A stretch of DNA of 64,000 bases, from NCBI GenBank assembly GCA_944320845.1, contig CALUJA010000010.1, forward strand, positions 42,372 through 106,371, read 5' to 3'. Source of the stretch: an uncultured Phocaeicola sp. Lineage in GTDB: Bacteria; Bacteroidota; Bacteroidia; Bacteroidales; Bacteroidaceae. Positions 11,631 through 19,373 of this stretch are shown here, one piece after another (the first letter of the stretch is position 1; each line of letters opens with the position of its first letter). The notes beneath the pieces were generated by a model. The model was not told where the DNA came from. It worked only from the letters and a program-made list of their open reading frames with translations, and did not search any database. The position numbers were made by a program, and so were the translations under genes.

Positions 11631-11668
11631 AAAATGCGGGCACACCCCACAGAGAGGCTGCCCGCATT
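11631..11668 (-). terminator. Terminator of the uxu operon
   Basis: Ten-base arms at 11633-11642 and 11659-11668 (AATGCGGGCA and its complement) form a GC-rich hairpin just downstream of the uxuA stop, followed leftward by four Ts. Confidence 0.75.
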
Positions 11669-11703
11669 CTTCATTGAAATGTATATAAAAGATGCACTAT
11701 TTG

Positions 11704-12885
11704 TCAGATGATGCCGCGCTTCAGCTCGTCGTCTACCGCAGCCATCATTCCCTCTACCTGGCCCAAGGCCAGCATGCGTCCATGGAACGAGTAGCCTGCA
11801 TTGTAACCCTTGTCTTCATCACCCAGCATCATGCGCCCGTGGTCGACACGCATCGGCAGTCCCGGATTCTCCTTCTCGAAGATGCGAATCAGGTCTATCA
11901 GATGCCCGCGCCCGGTGAGGTGGGTGCTCTCGATGAAGTTTCCGCCCGGCATGGCCTCGGTGCTGCGCAGATGCACGAAGTGCGTGCGCTTGGCAAACTT
12001 CCGTGCCAGTTCGCGCGTGTCGTTGTGTTCGCCCGCGCTCAACGAGCCAGCGCAGAAGGTCAGTCCGTTGTGCGGATTGTCCACCGCGCCGAGGAACCAT
12101 GCGATGTCCTCCTCGTTGGTCACGATGCGCGGCAGTCCCAGTATCTGGAAAGGCGGGTCGTCCGGATGCACGCACATGTTCACGCCATACTCTTCGCAGG
12201 TCGGCATGACGGCCGCCAGGAAGTAGCGCATGTTCTCGCGCAGCGTGTCGCGGTCGATGCCCTCATACAGGGCCAGCAGACGCTTGAAGATGGCCACCGG
12301 ATTCTTGTCGCCCTCCTTGATGTTTCCGTTGACGAAGCCCTGGGTCTTCACGATGATGGAGTCAATCAGCTCATCCTTTTCAGCCTCGGTGATGACCTTG
12401 TCCAGCTCGGCCACCTTGCGCAGCTCCTCTTCGGTATAGTCTTTCTCAGCACCTTCGCGCTCCAGTATCTTCACATCAAAGTAGGCGAAGCGCACACGGT
12501 CGTAATACAGCGAGCTGGTGCCGTCCGCCCACGGATGCTGCAAGTCGGTACGCACCCAGTCGATGACCGGCATGAAGTTGTAGCACACCGTCTTCACGCC
12601 GCATTTCCCCAGATTGGCCAGACTCACCTTGTAGTTCTCTATCAGACGGTCGCGCTCCGGCCCGGCATACTTGATGGCCTCGCATACCGGCAGGCTCTCC
12701 ACCACCGACCAGCGAAGCCCGTACGACTCGATGTACGACTTCAGGTCGTTGATGGCCTCTTCCGTCCATATCTCTCCGTTAGGCACATCGTGCAGGGCGG
12801 TCACGATGCCCTCCACTCCTATCTGACGCAGCATGGAAAGCGTAATCTTGTCCTTCTTTCCAAACCATCTCCATGTCTTTTCCAT
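11704..12885 (-). CDS. uxuA: Mannonate dehydratase UxuA
   Basis: The 393-residue product (MEKTWRWFGKKDKITL onward) matches UxuA, which dehydrates D-mannonate to 2-keto-3-deoxygluconate in hexuronate catabolism. Diagnostic stretches include GVEGIVTALHDVPNGEIW, MCVHPDDPPFQILGLPRI with metal-binding His, FCAGSLSAGEHND, HFVHLRSTE and MRVDHGRMM. Length is the family norm. A tandem ATG (12888) offers a one-residue-longer start. It lies 24 nt downstream of an SDR gene on the same strand; together they would convert fructuronate to KDG. The operon is divergent from an AraC regulator and ends at the 11631-11668 hairpin. Confidence 0.96.
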   Translation of the reverse strand: MEKTWRWFGKKDKITLSMLRQIGVEGIVTALHDVPNGEIWTEEAINDLKSYIESYGLRWSVVESLPVCEAIKYAGPERDRLIENYKVSLANLGKCGVKTVCYNFMPVIDWVRTDLQHPWADGTSSLYYDRVRFAYFDVKILEREGAEKDYTEEELRKVAELDKVITEAEKDELIDSIIVKTQGFVNGNIKEGDKNPVAIFKRLLALYEGIDRDTLRENMRYFLAAVMPTCEEYGVNMCVHPDDPPFQILGLPRIVTNEEDIAWFLGAVDNPHNGLTFCAGSLSAGEHNDTRELARKFAKRTHFVHLRSTEAMPGGNFIESTHLTGRGHLIDLIRIFEKENPGLPMRVDHGRMMLGDEDKGYNAGYSFHGRMLALGQVEGMMAAVDDELKRGII

Positions 12886-12909
12886 CATAGGCTTTAAGCT
12901 TTAAGGTAA

Positions 12910-13725
12910 TCACACACCGCTGAAGGCGCTGAATCCGCCGTCGATGGGCAGCATCGCACCTGTCACAAACTTGGCAGCCTCGCTGCAGAGGAACTGTACC
13001 GAACCGTTCAGCTCGTTGATGTCGCCGAAGCGTCCGAACGGAGTCTTGGCCAACACCTTCTTGCTGCGTTCGGTCAGCGAGCCGTCCGGATTAATCAGCA
13101 CGCGGCGGTTCTGGTCGCCGATAAAGAATCCCGGAGCGATGGCGTTCACACGGATGCCGTCGCCATACTTCAAGGCCATTTCGCTGGCCAGCCACTTGGT
13201 GAAGTTTGCCACGGCAGTCTTGGCGGCCGAATATCCCGGCACACGGGTCAGCGCACTGTATGCAGCCATGGAAGATACGTTCACGATGCAGCCGCTCTTC
13301 TGCTGGGCCATTACCTTGCCGAACACCATCGACGGATACACCGTGCCGTTCATGTTCAGGTTTGTCACCTTTTCCCAGCAAGCGATGTCCATGTCATAGA
13401 AGTTCTGGTCAGGCTCCAGCGTTGCGCCCGGCATGTTTCCGCCCGCAATGTTGAGCAGGATATCAATCTTTCCCCATTTGGCAACCACTTCGTCTGCCAC
13501 CTTCTGCAGGCTGGCAATATCCAGCACATTTCCCACGATGCCGATTACATCATCGCCATACTGCTTCAGTTCGGCCACACGCTTGTCCAACTGCTCCTGA
13601 CGGATATCAATCGCAACCACCTTTGCACCTTGTTTCATAAAGTGCTGGGCAATGCTTCCGCCCAATACGCCTCCGGCTCCCGTAATGACAGCCACTTTTC
13701 CGGCAATGCTAAATAGTTCGTTCAT
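12910..13725 (-). CDS. SDR-family oxidoreductase, probable D-mannonate oxidoreductase (fructuronate reductase)
   Basis: A 271-residue short-chain dehydrogenase. The Rossmann glycine motif is TGAGGVLG (about residues 16-23), with NIAGG, the catalytic NVSSM serine region and Tyr-Lys in YSAAK. The closing segment GAMLPIDGGFSAF is typical of SDRs acting on sugar acids. Position directly ahead of uxuA points to NAD(P)H-dependent interconversion of D-fructuronate and D-mannonate, the step done by the unrelated UxuB in E. coli. The alternative is a gluconate-type dehydrogenase; context makes the mannonate role likelier. A -7-like box lies at 13760-13767. Confidence 0.88.
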   Translation of the reverse strand: MNELFSIAGKVAVITGAGGVLGGSIAQHFMKQGAKVVAIDIRQEQLDKRVAELKQYGDDVIGIVGNVLDIASLQKVADEVVAKWGKIDILLNIAGGNMPGATLEPDQNFYDMDIACWEKVTNLNMNGTVYPSMVFGKVMAQQKSGCIVNVSSMAAYSALTRVPGYSAAKTAVANFTKWLASEMALKYGDGIRVNAIAPGFFIGDQNRRVLINPDGSLTERSKKVLAKTPFGRFGDINELNGSVQFLCSEAAKFVTGAMLPIDGGFSAFSGV

Positions 13726-13759
13726 AATTCCAATACTTTAATGGTTTTTGTCTTTGCCA

Positions 13760-13767
13760 CAAAATTA
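13760..13767 (-). promoter_or_regulatory. Candidate -7 box for the uxu operon
   Basis: Read leftward the bases are TAATTTTG, matching TAnnTTTG, 35 nt ahead of the SDR start. The divergent AraC promoter lies only about 50 bp away, so both could share operator DNA. Confidence 0.45.
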
Positions 13768-13815
13768 CGCGGAAAATACAGACGATGTTACGCGGATATT
13801 TGCAAAAGATTTGCG

Positions 13816-13823
13816 TATTTTTG
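13816..13823 (+). promoter_or_regulatory. Candidate -7 box for the AraC-led operon
   Basis: TATTTTTG lies 4 nt before the AraC start codon, which would give a leaderless or near-leaderless message from ATG 13828. This is unusual but argues against the longer frame opening at 13741. Confidence 0.4.
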
Positions 13824-13827
13824 CAGT

Positions 13828-14697
13828 ATGAAGAAAATATTGAACGAACAGATAGCCATCACCGACGCCAACCCCATCCGCGCCCGCTTCTACCGGTATG
13901 CGCGGTTCACCTATCCGTGGCACTTCCACAGCGAATACGAACTGATGTATGTGGAGCGCGGGCAGGGACAGTGCATGGTGGGCGACAGCATCATCGACTT
14001 CCGCGAGGGGGACGCCATCCTGTTCGGCTCCGAACTGCCGCACTGCATGCTGAGCGCACCGGAATACGGCACGGACGAAGCGCTGTATGTGAAGGGGGTC
14101 AACATCCAGTTTGAGAAGGACTTCATGCAGTATTCCTTCTCCCACTACATCCAGTTTACGCAGATACGCAACCTGCTGGAGGATTCCCGCCGCGGCATCC
14201 GCTTCTCGCTGAAACACGCCCCGCAAGTCACCGACACGCTCAACCGCGTGCCGCAGGCAAAGGGTGTGGAGCAGGTGATTCTGATTCTTTCACTCCTGCA
14301 GGCACTGGCCCTGTCGCCCCAGAAACAGTATGCCGCCTCGCCCAGCTACACGCTCAGCCCGTCGCTCCTGTCAGACAAGAAGATGGAACGCATCATCTCT
14401 TTCCTCAACAAGCACTATACGCAGGCAGTAAGCCTCGACGAGGTGGCTTCGTTCACCGCCATGAATCCGACCGCCTTCTGCCGCTACTTCAAGGAAAACA
14501 CGGGAAAGACCTTCAAGCAATACATCCTCGAAATGCGGATAGGATACGCCTGCAAGCTGCTGGCCGCCGGCAAGCTGAACATCTCGCAAATCAGCACGGC
14601 GTGCGGGTTTGAGTCCATCGCGCCGTTCAACCGCAGCTTCAAGAAGATAACGGGGCTTACCCCCACCCAATATAAAGAAAAAGTAAACACACTATGA
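13828..14697 (+). CDS. AraC-family regulator with cupin sensor domain
   Basis: The 289-residue protein has an N-terminal cupin-like domain (FTYPWHFHSEYELMYV at about 30-45, with metal/sugar-binding His residues, and DFREGDAILFGSELPHCM) and a C-terminal double helix-turn-helix (about 190-285; CRYFKENTGKTFKQYI and ACGFESIAPFNRSFKK). Such proteins bind small sugars and regulate catabolic genes. It diverges from the uxu operon, the classic arrangement for a regulator and its target. Yet its stop overlaps the start of the kinase-RapZ gene (ATGA at 14694-14697), so it is also translationally coupled to the amino-sugar recycling genes. Which sugar it senses is unresolved. A longer start at 13741 is rejected because it precedes the promoter box. 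Confidence 0.92.
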   Translation: MKKILNEQIAITDANPIRARFYRYARFTYPWHFHSEYELMYVERGQGQCMVGDSIIDFREGDAILFGSELPHCMLSAPEYGTDEALYVKGVNIQFEKDFMQYSFSHYIQFTQIRNLLEDSRRGIRFSLKHAPQVTDTLNRVPQAKGVEQVILILSLLQALALSPQKQYAASPSYTLSPSLLSDKKMERIISFLNKHYTQAVSLDEVASFTAMNPTAFCRYFKENTGKTFKQYILEMRIGYACKLLAAGKLNISQISTACGFESIAPFNRSFKKITGLTPTQYKEKVNTL

Positions 14698-16133
14698 ACC
14701 AGACAGAATCGCTTTACCAGTCGTATACGGGAGAAGCGCCCGCAGCCGTCGAGCAGCTGCCGGGAGCAGGCTCAAACCGGAAGTATTTCCGCCTGACGGG
14801 TGTCCGCACGCTTGTGGGCGTATGCGGCACATCGCAGGAAGAAAACCGCGCCTTCGTCTACATGGCACGGCACTTCCGGCAGAAGGGGCTTCCCGTGCCG
14901 GAAGTGTATGCCGTTTCTGCCGACGGATATGCCTACCTGCAAGAGGATTTAGGTGACATGCAGCTGTTTCAGGCCATCGCCCAAGGCAGACAGACGGGCA
15001 TCTTCAGCGAAGAAGAAAAGCGGCTGCTGCGCCAGACCATCCGCCTGCTGCCCCGCTTCCAGTTTGAGGGGGCGGAAGGGATGGACTTCGGCTACTGCTA
15101 TCCGCAGGCGGAATTCGACCGGCGCTGCATCTTGTGGGACTTGAACTACTTCAAATACTGCTTCCTGAAAGCCACCCATACGGAATTTGACGAAAGCAGG
15201 CTGGAAGACGACTTCGGAAGCATGGCAGACCGCCTGCTGGCCGCCCCGGCGCAGACCTTCATGTACCGCGACTTCCAGAGCCGCAACGTGATGCTAAGCG
15301 ACGGACATCCCTGCTTCATCGACTTCCAGGGCGGACGGAAGGGCCCCATATATTATGATGTGGCCTCCTTCCTCTGGCAGGCAAAAGCCAATCTCCCTGC
15401 CTCGCTGCGCATGGAGCTGGCCGGCGAATACCTGGATGCCCTGAAACCGTATTCCGCCGTCGGCCGGACGGAGTTTCTGAGCACCCTGCGCCACTTCGTG
15501 CTGTTCCGCACCCTGCAGGTGCTCGGAGCATACGGGTTCAGGGGATACTTCGAACGGAAGCCTCACTTCCTGCAAAGCATCCCCTACGCCTTACACAACC
15601 TGCAAAAGCTGCTGAAAGACGGATTCGGGGAATATCCTTATCTCGGCAAGGTGCTGCAAGACTTCTGCACACGCCGGGACTTGACGGCGGAACCTTGCGG
15701 AAAGCCATCCGCCGCAACGAGGGGACTGACCGTCGAGGTAGTGAGCTTTTCGTACCGCAAGGGCATCCCCGGCGACGAAAGCGGAAACGGCGGAGGATAT
15801 GTGTTCGACTGCCGCGCCGTGCACAACCCCGGACGCTACGAAGCCTACAGGCAACTGACGGGAAGAGACGCTCCCGTCGTCCGCTTTCTGGAGGAAGACG
15901 GCGAGATACTCCGCTTCCTCGAGCATGTGGACGCACTGGCAGACGCTCACGTAGCCCGCTATCTGGAGCGCGGATTCACCCATCTGTGCATATGCTTCGG
16001 CTGTACGGGCGGACAGCACCGCTCCGTCTACTCGGCACAGCATGTAGCCGAACACCTCAACCGGAAATTCGGCGTGCGGGTGCATCTGATTCACCGCGAA
16101 CAACATACCGAACAAATCCTTGAAGCACGATGA
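14694..16133 (+). CDS. Fusion of APH-type sugar kinase (AmgK-like) and RapZ C-terminal domain
   Basis: Residues 1-330 form an aminoglycoside-phosphotransferase-like kinase: glycine loop GAGSNRKYF (24-32), catalytic loop YRDFQSRN with Asp193 and Asn198, and the metal-binding Asp210 in FIDFQGG. Residues about 345-470 match the C-terminal domain of RapZ, including FDCRAVHNPG, TGRDAPVVRFL and the signature GCTGGQHRSVY (436-446). The RapZ P-loop domain is absent, replaced by the kinase. AmgK kinases phosphorylate MurNAc/GlcNAc at C1 in cell-wall recycling, and the following gene is MurU-like, so that role is likely. In E. coli the RapZ C-terminal domain binds glucosamine-6-phosphate, so sugar-phosphate sensing is a reasonable inference. 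The gene overlaps both neighbours by 4 bp. Confidence 0.88.
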   Translation: MNQTESLYQSYTGEAPAAVEQLPGAGSNRKYFRLTGVRTLVGVCGTSQEENRAFVYMARHFRQKGLPVPEVYAVSADGYAYLQEDLGDMQLFQAIAQGRQTGIFSEEEKRLLRQTIRLLPRFQFEGAEGMDFGYCYPQAEFDRRCILWDLNYFKYCFLKATHTEFDESRLEDDFGSMADRLLAAPAQTFMYRDFQSRNVMLSDGHPCFIDFQGGRKGPIYYDVASFLWQAKANLPASLRMELAGEYLDALKPYSAVGRTEFLSTLRHFVLFRTLQVLGAYGFRGYFERKPHFLQSIPYALHNLQKLLKDGFGEYPYLGKVLQDFCTRRDLTAEPCGKPSAATRGLTVEVVSFSYRKGIPGDESGNGGGYVFDCRAVHNPGRYEAYRQLTGRDAPVVRFLEEDGEILRFLEHVDALADAHVARYLERGFTHLCICFGCTGGQHRSVYSAQHVAEHLNRKFGVRVHLIHREQHTEQILEAR

Positions 16134-16867
16134 AAGCCATGATATTCGCCGCCGGACTGGGCACCCGACTCCGGCCTCTTACCGACCACATGCCCAAAGC
16201 GCTGGTTCCCGTAGCCGGACGCCCGATGCTGGAACATGTCATCCTCAAGCTGAAAGCCGCCGGATTCACCGAAATAGTAGTCAACATCCATCATTTCGGG
16301 CAGCAAATCATCGACTTCCTCCGGGCGAACGGCAATTTCGGCCTTACCGTCCACATCAGCGACGAGCGCGGCGAGCTGCTTGACACGGGCGGAGGCATCA
16401 AGAAGGCGGCCTCGTTCTTCCGCGGCAGCGAACCGTTTCTCGTACACAACGTGGATATCCTGTCGGACACCGACCTGAAAAAGCTGTATGACTTCCACCT
16501 GCGGAGCGAAAACGACGCCACGCTGCTGGTCAGCCTGCGGGAAACCTCGCGCTACCTGCTGCTCGACGCCGACAAGCGCCTTTGCGGATGGCTGAACAAA
16601 GGAACGGGACAGACGAAACCCGCCGGCTTCGTCTACCAGGCCGGCACGTACGGCGAATATGCCTTCAGCGGCATCCACATCATCTCCCCTTCCCTCTTCG
16701 GATACATGGACGAAAGATGGACCGGACGGTTTCCCATCATGGACTTCTACCTGCAAACCTGCCGCGATGCCCGCATCGGATGCTGCATTGCCAAAAGCCT
16801 GCGGCTGATTGACATCGGGAAGCCCGAGACGCTGGCACTGGCGGAAGAATTTCTCATGCAGACCTGA
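16130..16867 (+). CDS. murU: Nucleotidyltransferase, MurU-like (MurNAc-1-phosphate uridylyltransferase)
   Basis: A 245-residue GT-A nucleotidyltransferase with the NTP-binding loop AAGLGTRLRPLT (7-18) and PKALVPVAGRPML (22-34), and the metal-site Asp in VHNVDILSD. Size and motifs fit MurU, which makes UDP-MurNAc from MurNAc-1-phosphate. Its start overlaps the stop of the AmgK-like kinase gene, and AmgK-MurU is the known anabolic recycling route that bypasses de novo UDP-MurNAc synthesis. Glucose-1-phosphate or mannose-1-phosphate transfer cannot be excluded from sequence alone. The gene ends before a bidirectional hairpin terminator. Confidence 0.85.
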   Translation: MKAMIFAAGLGTRLRPLTDHMPKALVPVAGRPMLEHVILKLKAAGFTEIVVNIHHFGQQIIDFLRANGNFGLTVHISDERGELLDTGGGIKKAASFFRGSEPFLVHNVDILSDTDLKKLYDFHLRSENDATLLVSLRETSRYLLLDADKRLCGWLNKGTGQTKPAGFVYQAGTYGEYAFSGIHIISPSLFGYMDERWTGRFPIMDFYLQTCRDARIGCCIAKSLRLIDIGKPETLALAEEFLMQT

Positions 16868-16988
16868 AATTTTTCTCTTCAGAACAAAAAAATTCTCTTT
16901 TTGCGTGAACAAAACCCGGACCGGACTTGTTTTCTTTGTCAAACAACAGCAAAAACTATTCTATACATCTGAATCCGTTCAGAAAAAC

Positions 16989-17019
16989 GAAAAGGCAGAG
17001 CCACGCGCCCTGCCTTTTC
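16989..17019. terminator. Bidirectional terminator between murU and UPF0210
   Basis: Ten-base arms GAAAAGGCAG (16989-16998) and CTGCCTTTTC (17010-17019) enclose an 11-nt loop. T-rich sequence follows in both directions, serving two convergent genes. Confidence 0.75.
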
Positions 17020-17040
17020 TCTTATACTGTAACATGCCAC

Positions 17041-18405
17041 TCAATTCTTGAAGCTGTGTATCGGAGCCGGAATGCGTCCGACACGGTTTACGAAAGCTTC
17101 GCAGCTGAAGCGGTTGACAGGCATGACGGGAGCATAGCCCAACAGTCCGCCGAACTCTACGCGGTCGCCAGCCTGCTTGCCCACTGCCGGAATGATGCGC
17201 ACGGCCGTTGTCTTCTGGTTCACCATTCCAATCGCCGCCTCGTCGGCGATGATGCCGGAAATGGTGGCGGCCGAAGTGTCGCCCGGGATGGCAATCATGT
17301 CAAGCCCCACAGAGCATACGCAGGTCATGGCCTCCAGCTTCTCGATGGTAAGCGCGCCCGCCTCCACCGCATCAATCATCCCCTGGTCTTCGCTGACAGG
17401 GATAAACGCACCGCTCAGTCCACCCACGTATGACGATGCCATCACACCGCCCTTCTTCACCTGGTCGTTCAGCAAGGCCAGCGCCGCCGTGGTTCCCGGT
17501 GCTCCGGCATGCTCCAGACCGATTTCCTGAAGAATCTCGGCCACACTGTCGCCTATGGCCGGAGTAGGAGCCAGCGAAAGGTCGATGATGCCGAAGGGCA
17601 CGCCCAACCGGCGCGACGCTTCCTGAGCCACAAGCTGCCCCACGCGGGTAATCTTGAAGGCCGTGCGCTTGATGGTCTCGCAAAGCACCTCGAAACTTGC
17701 TCCGCGAATCTGCTCGAGTGCATACTTCACCACGCCAGGCCCGCTCACGCCCACATTGATGATGGCATCCGCCTCGGACACCCCGTGGAAAGCTCCCGCC
17801 ATGAACGGGTTGTCGTCGGGCGCGTTACAGAGCACCACCAGCTTGGCGCAGCCCAGCGAATCGCGCTCCTTTGTCAGCTCGGCCGTCTCCCTGATGATGT
17901 CACCCATCAGCCTTACGGCGTCCATGTTGATTCCCGTCTTGGTCGACCCCACATTCACCGAACTGCAGATGCGCTCCGTAACGGCCATCGCCTGAGGGAT
18001 GGAACGTATCAGCAGCTCGTCGCTGCGGGTCATTCCCTTCGACACAACCGCCGAATAGCCTCCGATGAAGTTCACGCCCAGCTCCTGCGCCGCCCGGTCG
18101 AGCGTCTGCGCAATCTTCACATAGTCGTCGGGAGTCGTGCAGGCCGCACCGCCCACAAGAGCCACCGGCGTGACGGAAATCCGCTTGTTGACAATGGGAA
18201 TGCCATATTCCTTTGAAATGTCCTCGCCGGTCTTGACCAGGTCTTTGGCCAGCGAGGTAATCTTTCCGTATATCTTCTGACAGAGCACATCCAGACTGCT
18301 GTCCGCACAGTCCAACAGACTGATGCCCATCGTGATGGTGCGCACATCCAGATTCTCCTGCTCTATCATCTTGTTGGTCTCGATAACTTCCGAAATGTTT
18401 ATCAT
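17041..18405 (-). CDS. UPF0210 / PFL-family protein (DUF711)
   Basis: The 454-residue product is a full-length member of the widespread UPF0210 family, recognised by stretches such as [40 protein letters not shown] and [18 protein letters not shown]. The family has a pyruvate-formate-lyase-like fold by annotation, but no established reaction; no glycyl-radical motif is evident. It is paired with an upstream ACT-domain protein on the same strand (28 nt apart when the longer frame end is used), an arrangement conserved in many bacteria and archaea, which suggests the ACT protein senses a small ligand for it. Cytoplasmic. Confidence 0.92.
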   Translation of the reverse strand: MINISEVIETNKMIEQENLDVRTITMGISLLDCADSSLDVLCQKIYGKITSLAKDLVKTGEDISKEYGIPIVNKRISVTPVALVGGAACTTPDDYVKIAQTLDRAAQELGVNFIGGYSAVVSKGMTRSDELLIRSIPQAMAVTERICSSVNVGSTKTGINMDAVRLMGDIIRETAELTKERDSLGCAKLVVLCNAPDDNPFMAGAFHGVSEADAIINVGVSGPGVVKYALEQIRGASFEVLCETIKRTAFKITRVGQLVAQEASRRLGVPFGIIDLSLAPTPAIGDSVAEILQEIGLEHAGAPGTTAALALLNDQVKKGGVMASSYVGGLSGAFIPVSEDQGMIDAVEAGALTIEKLEAMTCVCSVGLDMIAIPGDTSAATISGIIADEAAIGMVNQKTTAVRIIPAVGKQAGDRVEFGGLLGYAPVMPVNRFSCEAFVNRVGRIPAPIHSFKN

Positions 18406-18433
18406 AGTTCGCCTGTTCTAAAAATGAATGAAA

Positions 18434-18706
18434 TCAGATACGGTGCATCTTGTTGAATATATCTTCGCGCTGACACTTTATCTGCACGCCCAGCTCCTGC
18501 CCCAGGGCAGCCAGTTCACCCACCGCCTGCTCGAAAGGCTTCTTCATTGCCGCCGTATCAACAATCATCATCATGTTAAAGTATCCCTGCACGATGGTCT
18601 GCGAGATGTCCAGGATATTCACCTCGTTTTCGGCCAGATAAGTGCACACTTTGGCAATAATGCCTACCGTATCCTTGCCCACCACGGTAATAATCGTTCT
18701 GCTCAT
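18434..18706 (-). CDS. ACT-domain protein, UPF0237 family
   Basis: A single ACT domain of about 90 residues beginning MSRTIITVVGKDTVGIIAK, with the ligand-turn ENEVNILDISQTIV. ACT domains bind amino acids or similar ligands as dimers. A start five codons upstream (18721) is also possible; the chosen one aligns with the family N-terminus. It precedes the UPF0210 gene with 28 nt between them and is probably translated with it. Function unknown, presumably regulatory. Confidence 0.9.
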   Translation of the reverse strand: MSRTIITVVGKDTVGIIAKVCTYLAENEVNILDISQTIVQGYFNMMMIVDTAAMKKPFEQAVGELAALGQELGVQIKCQREDIFNKMHRI

Positions 18707-18834
18707 AGCTTCTTTATCCATTAGATTGTTTCACAAAATATAAAAAAAGAGACCACCCACACACTACACACCCGGGCAGTCCCTCTCCGCTTCCACAAAA
18801 TCCTTCTGCCGGCCCGAGGCCGCCAGTCCGCCTG

Positions 18835-19218
18835 TCAGAACGGAAGGTCATCCTTCTCGTCCGTAGCCGAGAAGTCTGCCGGAGCCGACGGAGCCGCATT
18901 CAGCGGAGGGAAAGGAGGCGCAACCGGAGGCATCTGTCCGCCGTCGGCCGCAACACGTTCCACCTTCCATGCACGGATACTGTTGAACCAGCGTCCCTGC
19001 CACTCGCGGGCATCGATGTCGAACGACACCTTCAGCTCTTCCCCCACCTGTATATTGAACTGCTGTATCTTGTCTGTTCCAAACACATCAAAGCACATGC
19101 GGCGCGGATACTGGTCGTGAGTTTCAATCACATACTCCTGCACTTTCCATTCATTTCCACTCTTTGACACCCCGCCCCTCGGTTCCAGAACGGCTATCAC
19201 TCTTCCTTGTAATTCCAT
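18835..19218 (-). CDS. DUF3127 OB-fold protein with SSB-like acidic tail
   Basis: A 127-residue protein. The first 90 residues (MELQGRVIAVLEPRGGVSKS onward, with KVQEYVIETHDQYPRRMCFDVFG) form a small beta-barrel typical of DUF3127, an OB-fold family found in Bacteroidetes. A proline/alanine-rich linker (MPPVAPPFPPLNAAPSAPA) leads to the tail DEKDDLPF, closely resembling the C-terminal tip of single-stranded DNA-binding protein that docks repair and replication enzymes. It is divergent from dnaN. A nucleic-acid role with partner recruitment through the tail is inferred, not shown. Confidence 0.85.
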   Translation of the reverse strand: MELQGRVIAVLEPRGGVSKSGNEWKVQEYVIETHDQYPRRMCFDVFGTDKIQQFNIQVGEELKVSFDIDAREWQGRWFNSIRAWKVERVAADGGQMPPVAPPFPPLNAAPSAPADFSATDEKDDLPF

Positions 19219-19317
19219 TGTTCGTCCTATATTTTAATTCGGTCACGAAATTACGTTTTTCTAAATAAGTAAACTAATTTTTCAATGATTTTTTATGCCG
19301 CATCTGCAATCTTTTCG

Positions 19318-19325
19318 TAACTTTG
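19318..19325 (+). promoter_or_regulatory. -7 box for the dnaN operon
   Basis: TAACTTTG matches TAnnTTTG, 49 nt before the dnaN start codon. No good TTTG at -33; an ATTTTTTATG run lies in the expected place. Confidence 0.5.
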
Positions 19326-19373
19326 GCAGATAATTGAAAGTCGTTTATCACAAAATAACATTTAAAGAGATAT

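Larger units (their letters stand above)
11348..11703. other. AT-rich gene-free stretch between NVEALA gene and uxuA
   Basis: No coding frame is supported here. Composition is far more AT-rich than the flanking genes. It holds a likely leftward promoter for the NVEALA-propeller pair and the terminator of the uxu operon. Several runs resembling TATTTTTG on the minus strand are present. Confidence 0.6.

Noticed and set aside
11692-12897. 401-codon plus-strand frame opposite uxuA
   Set aside because: uxuA on the minus strand has full family motifs; the plus frame has none.
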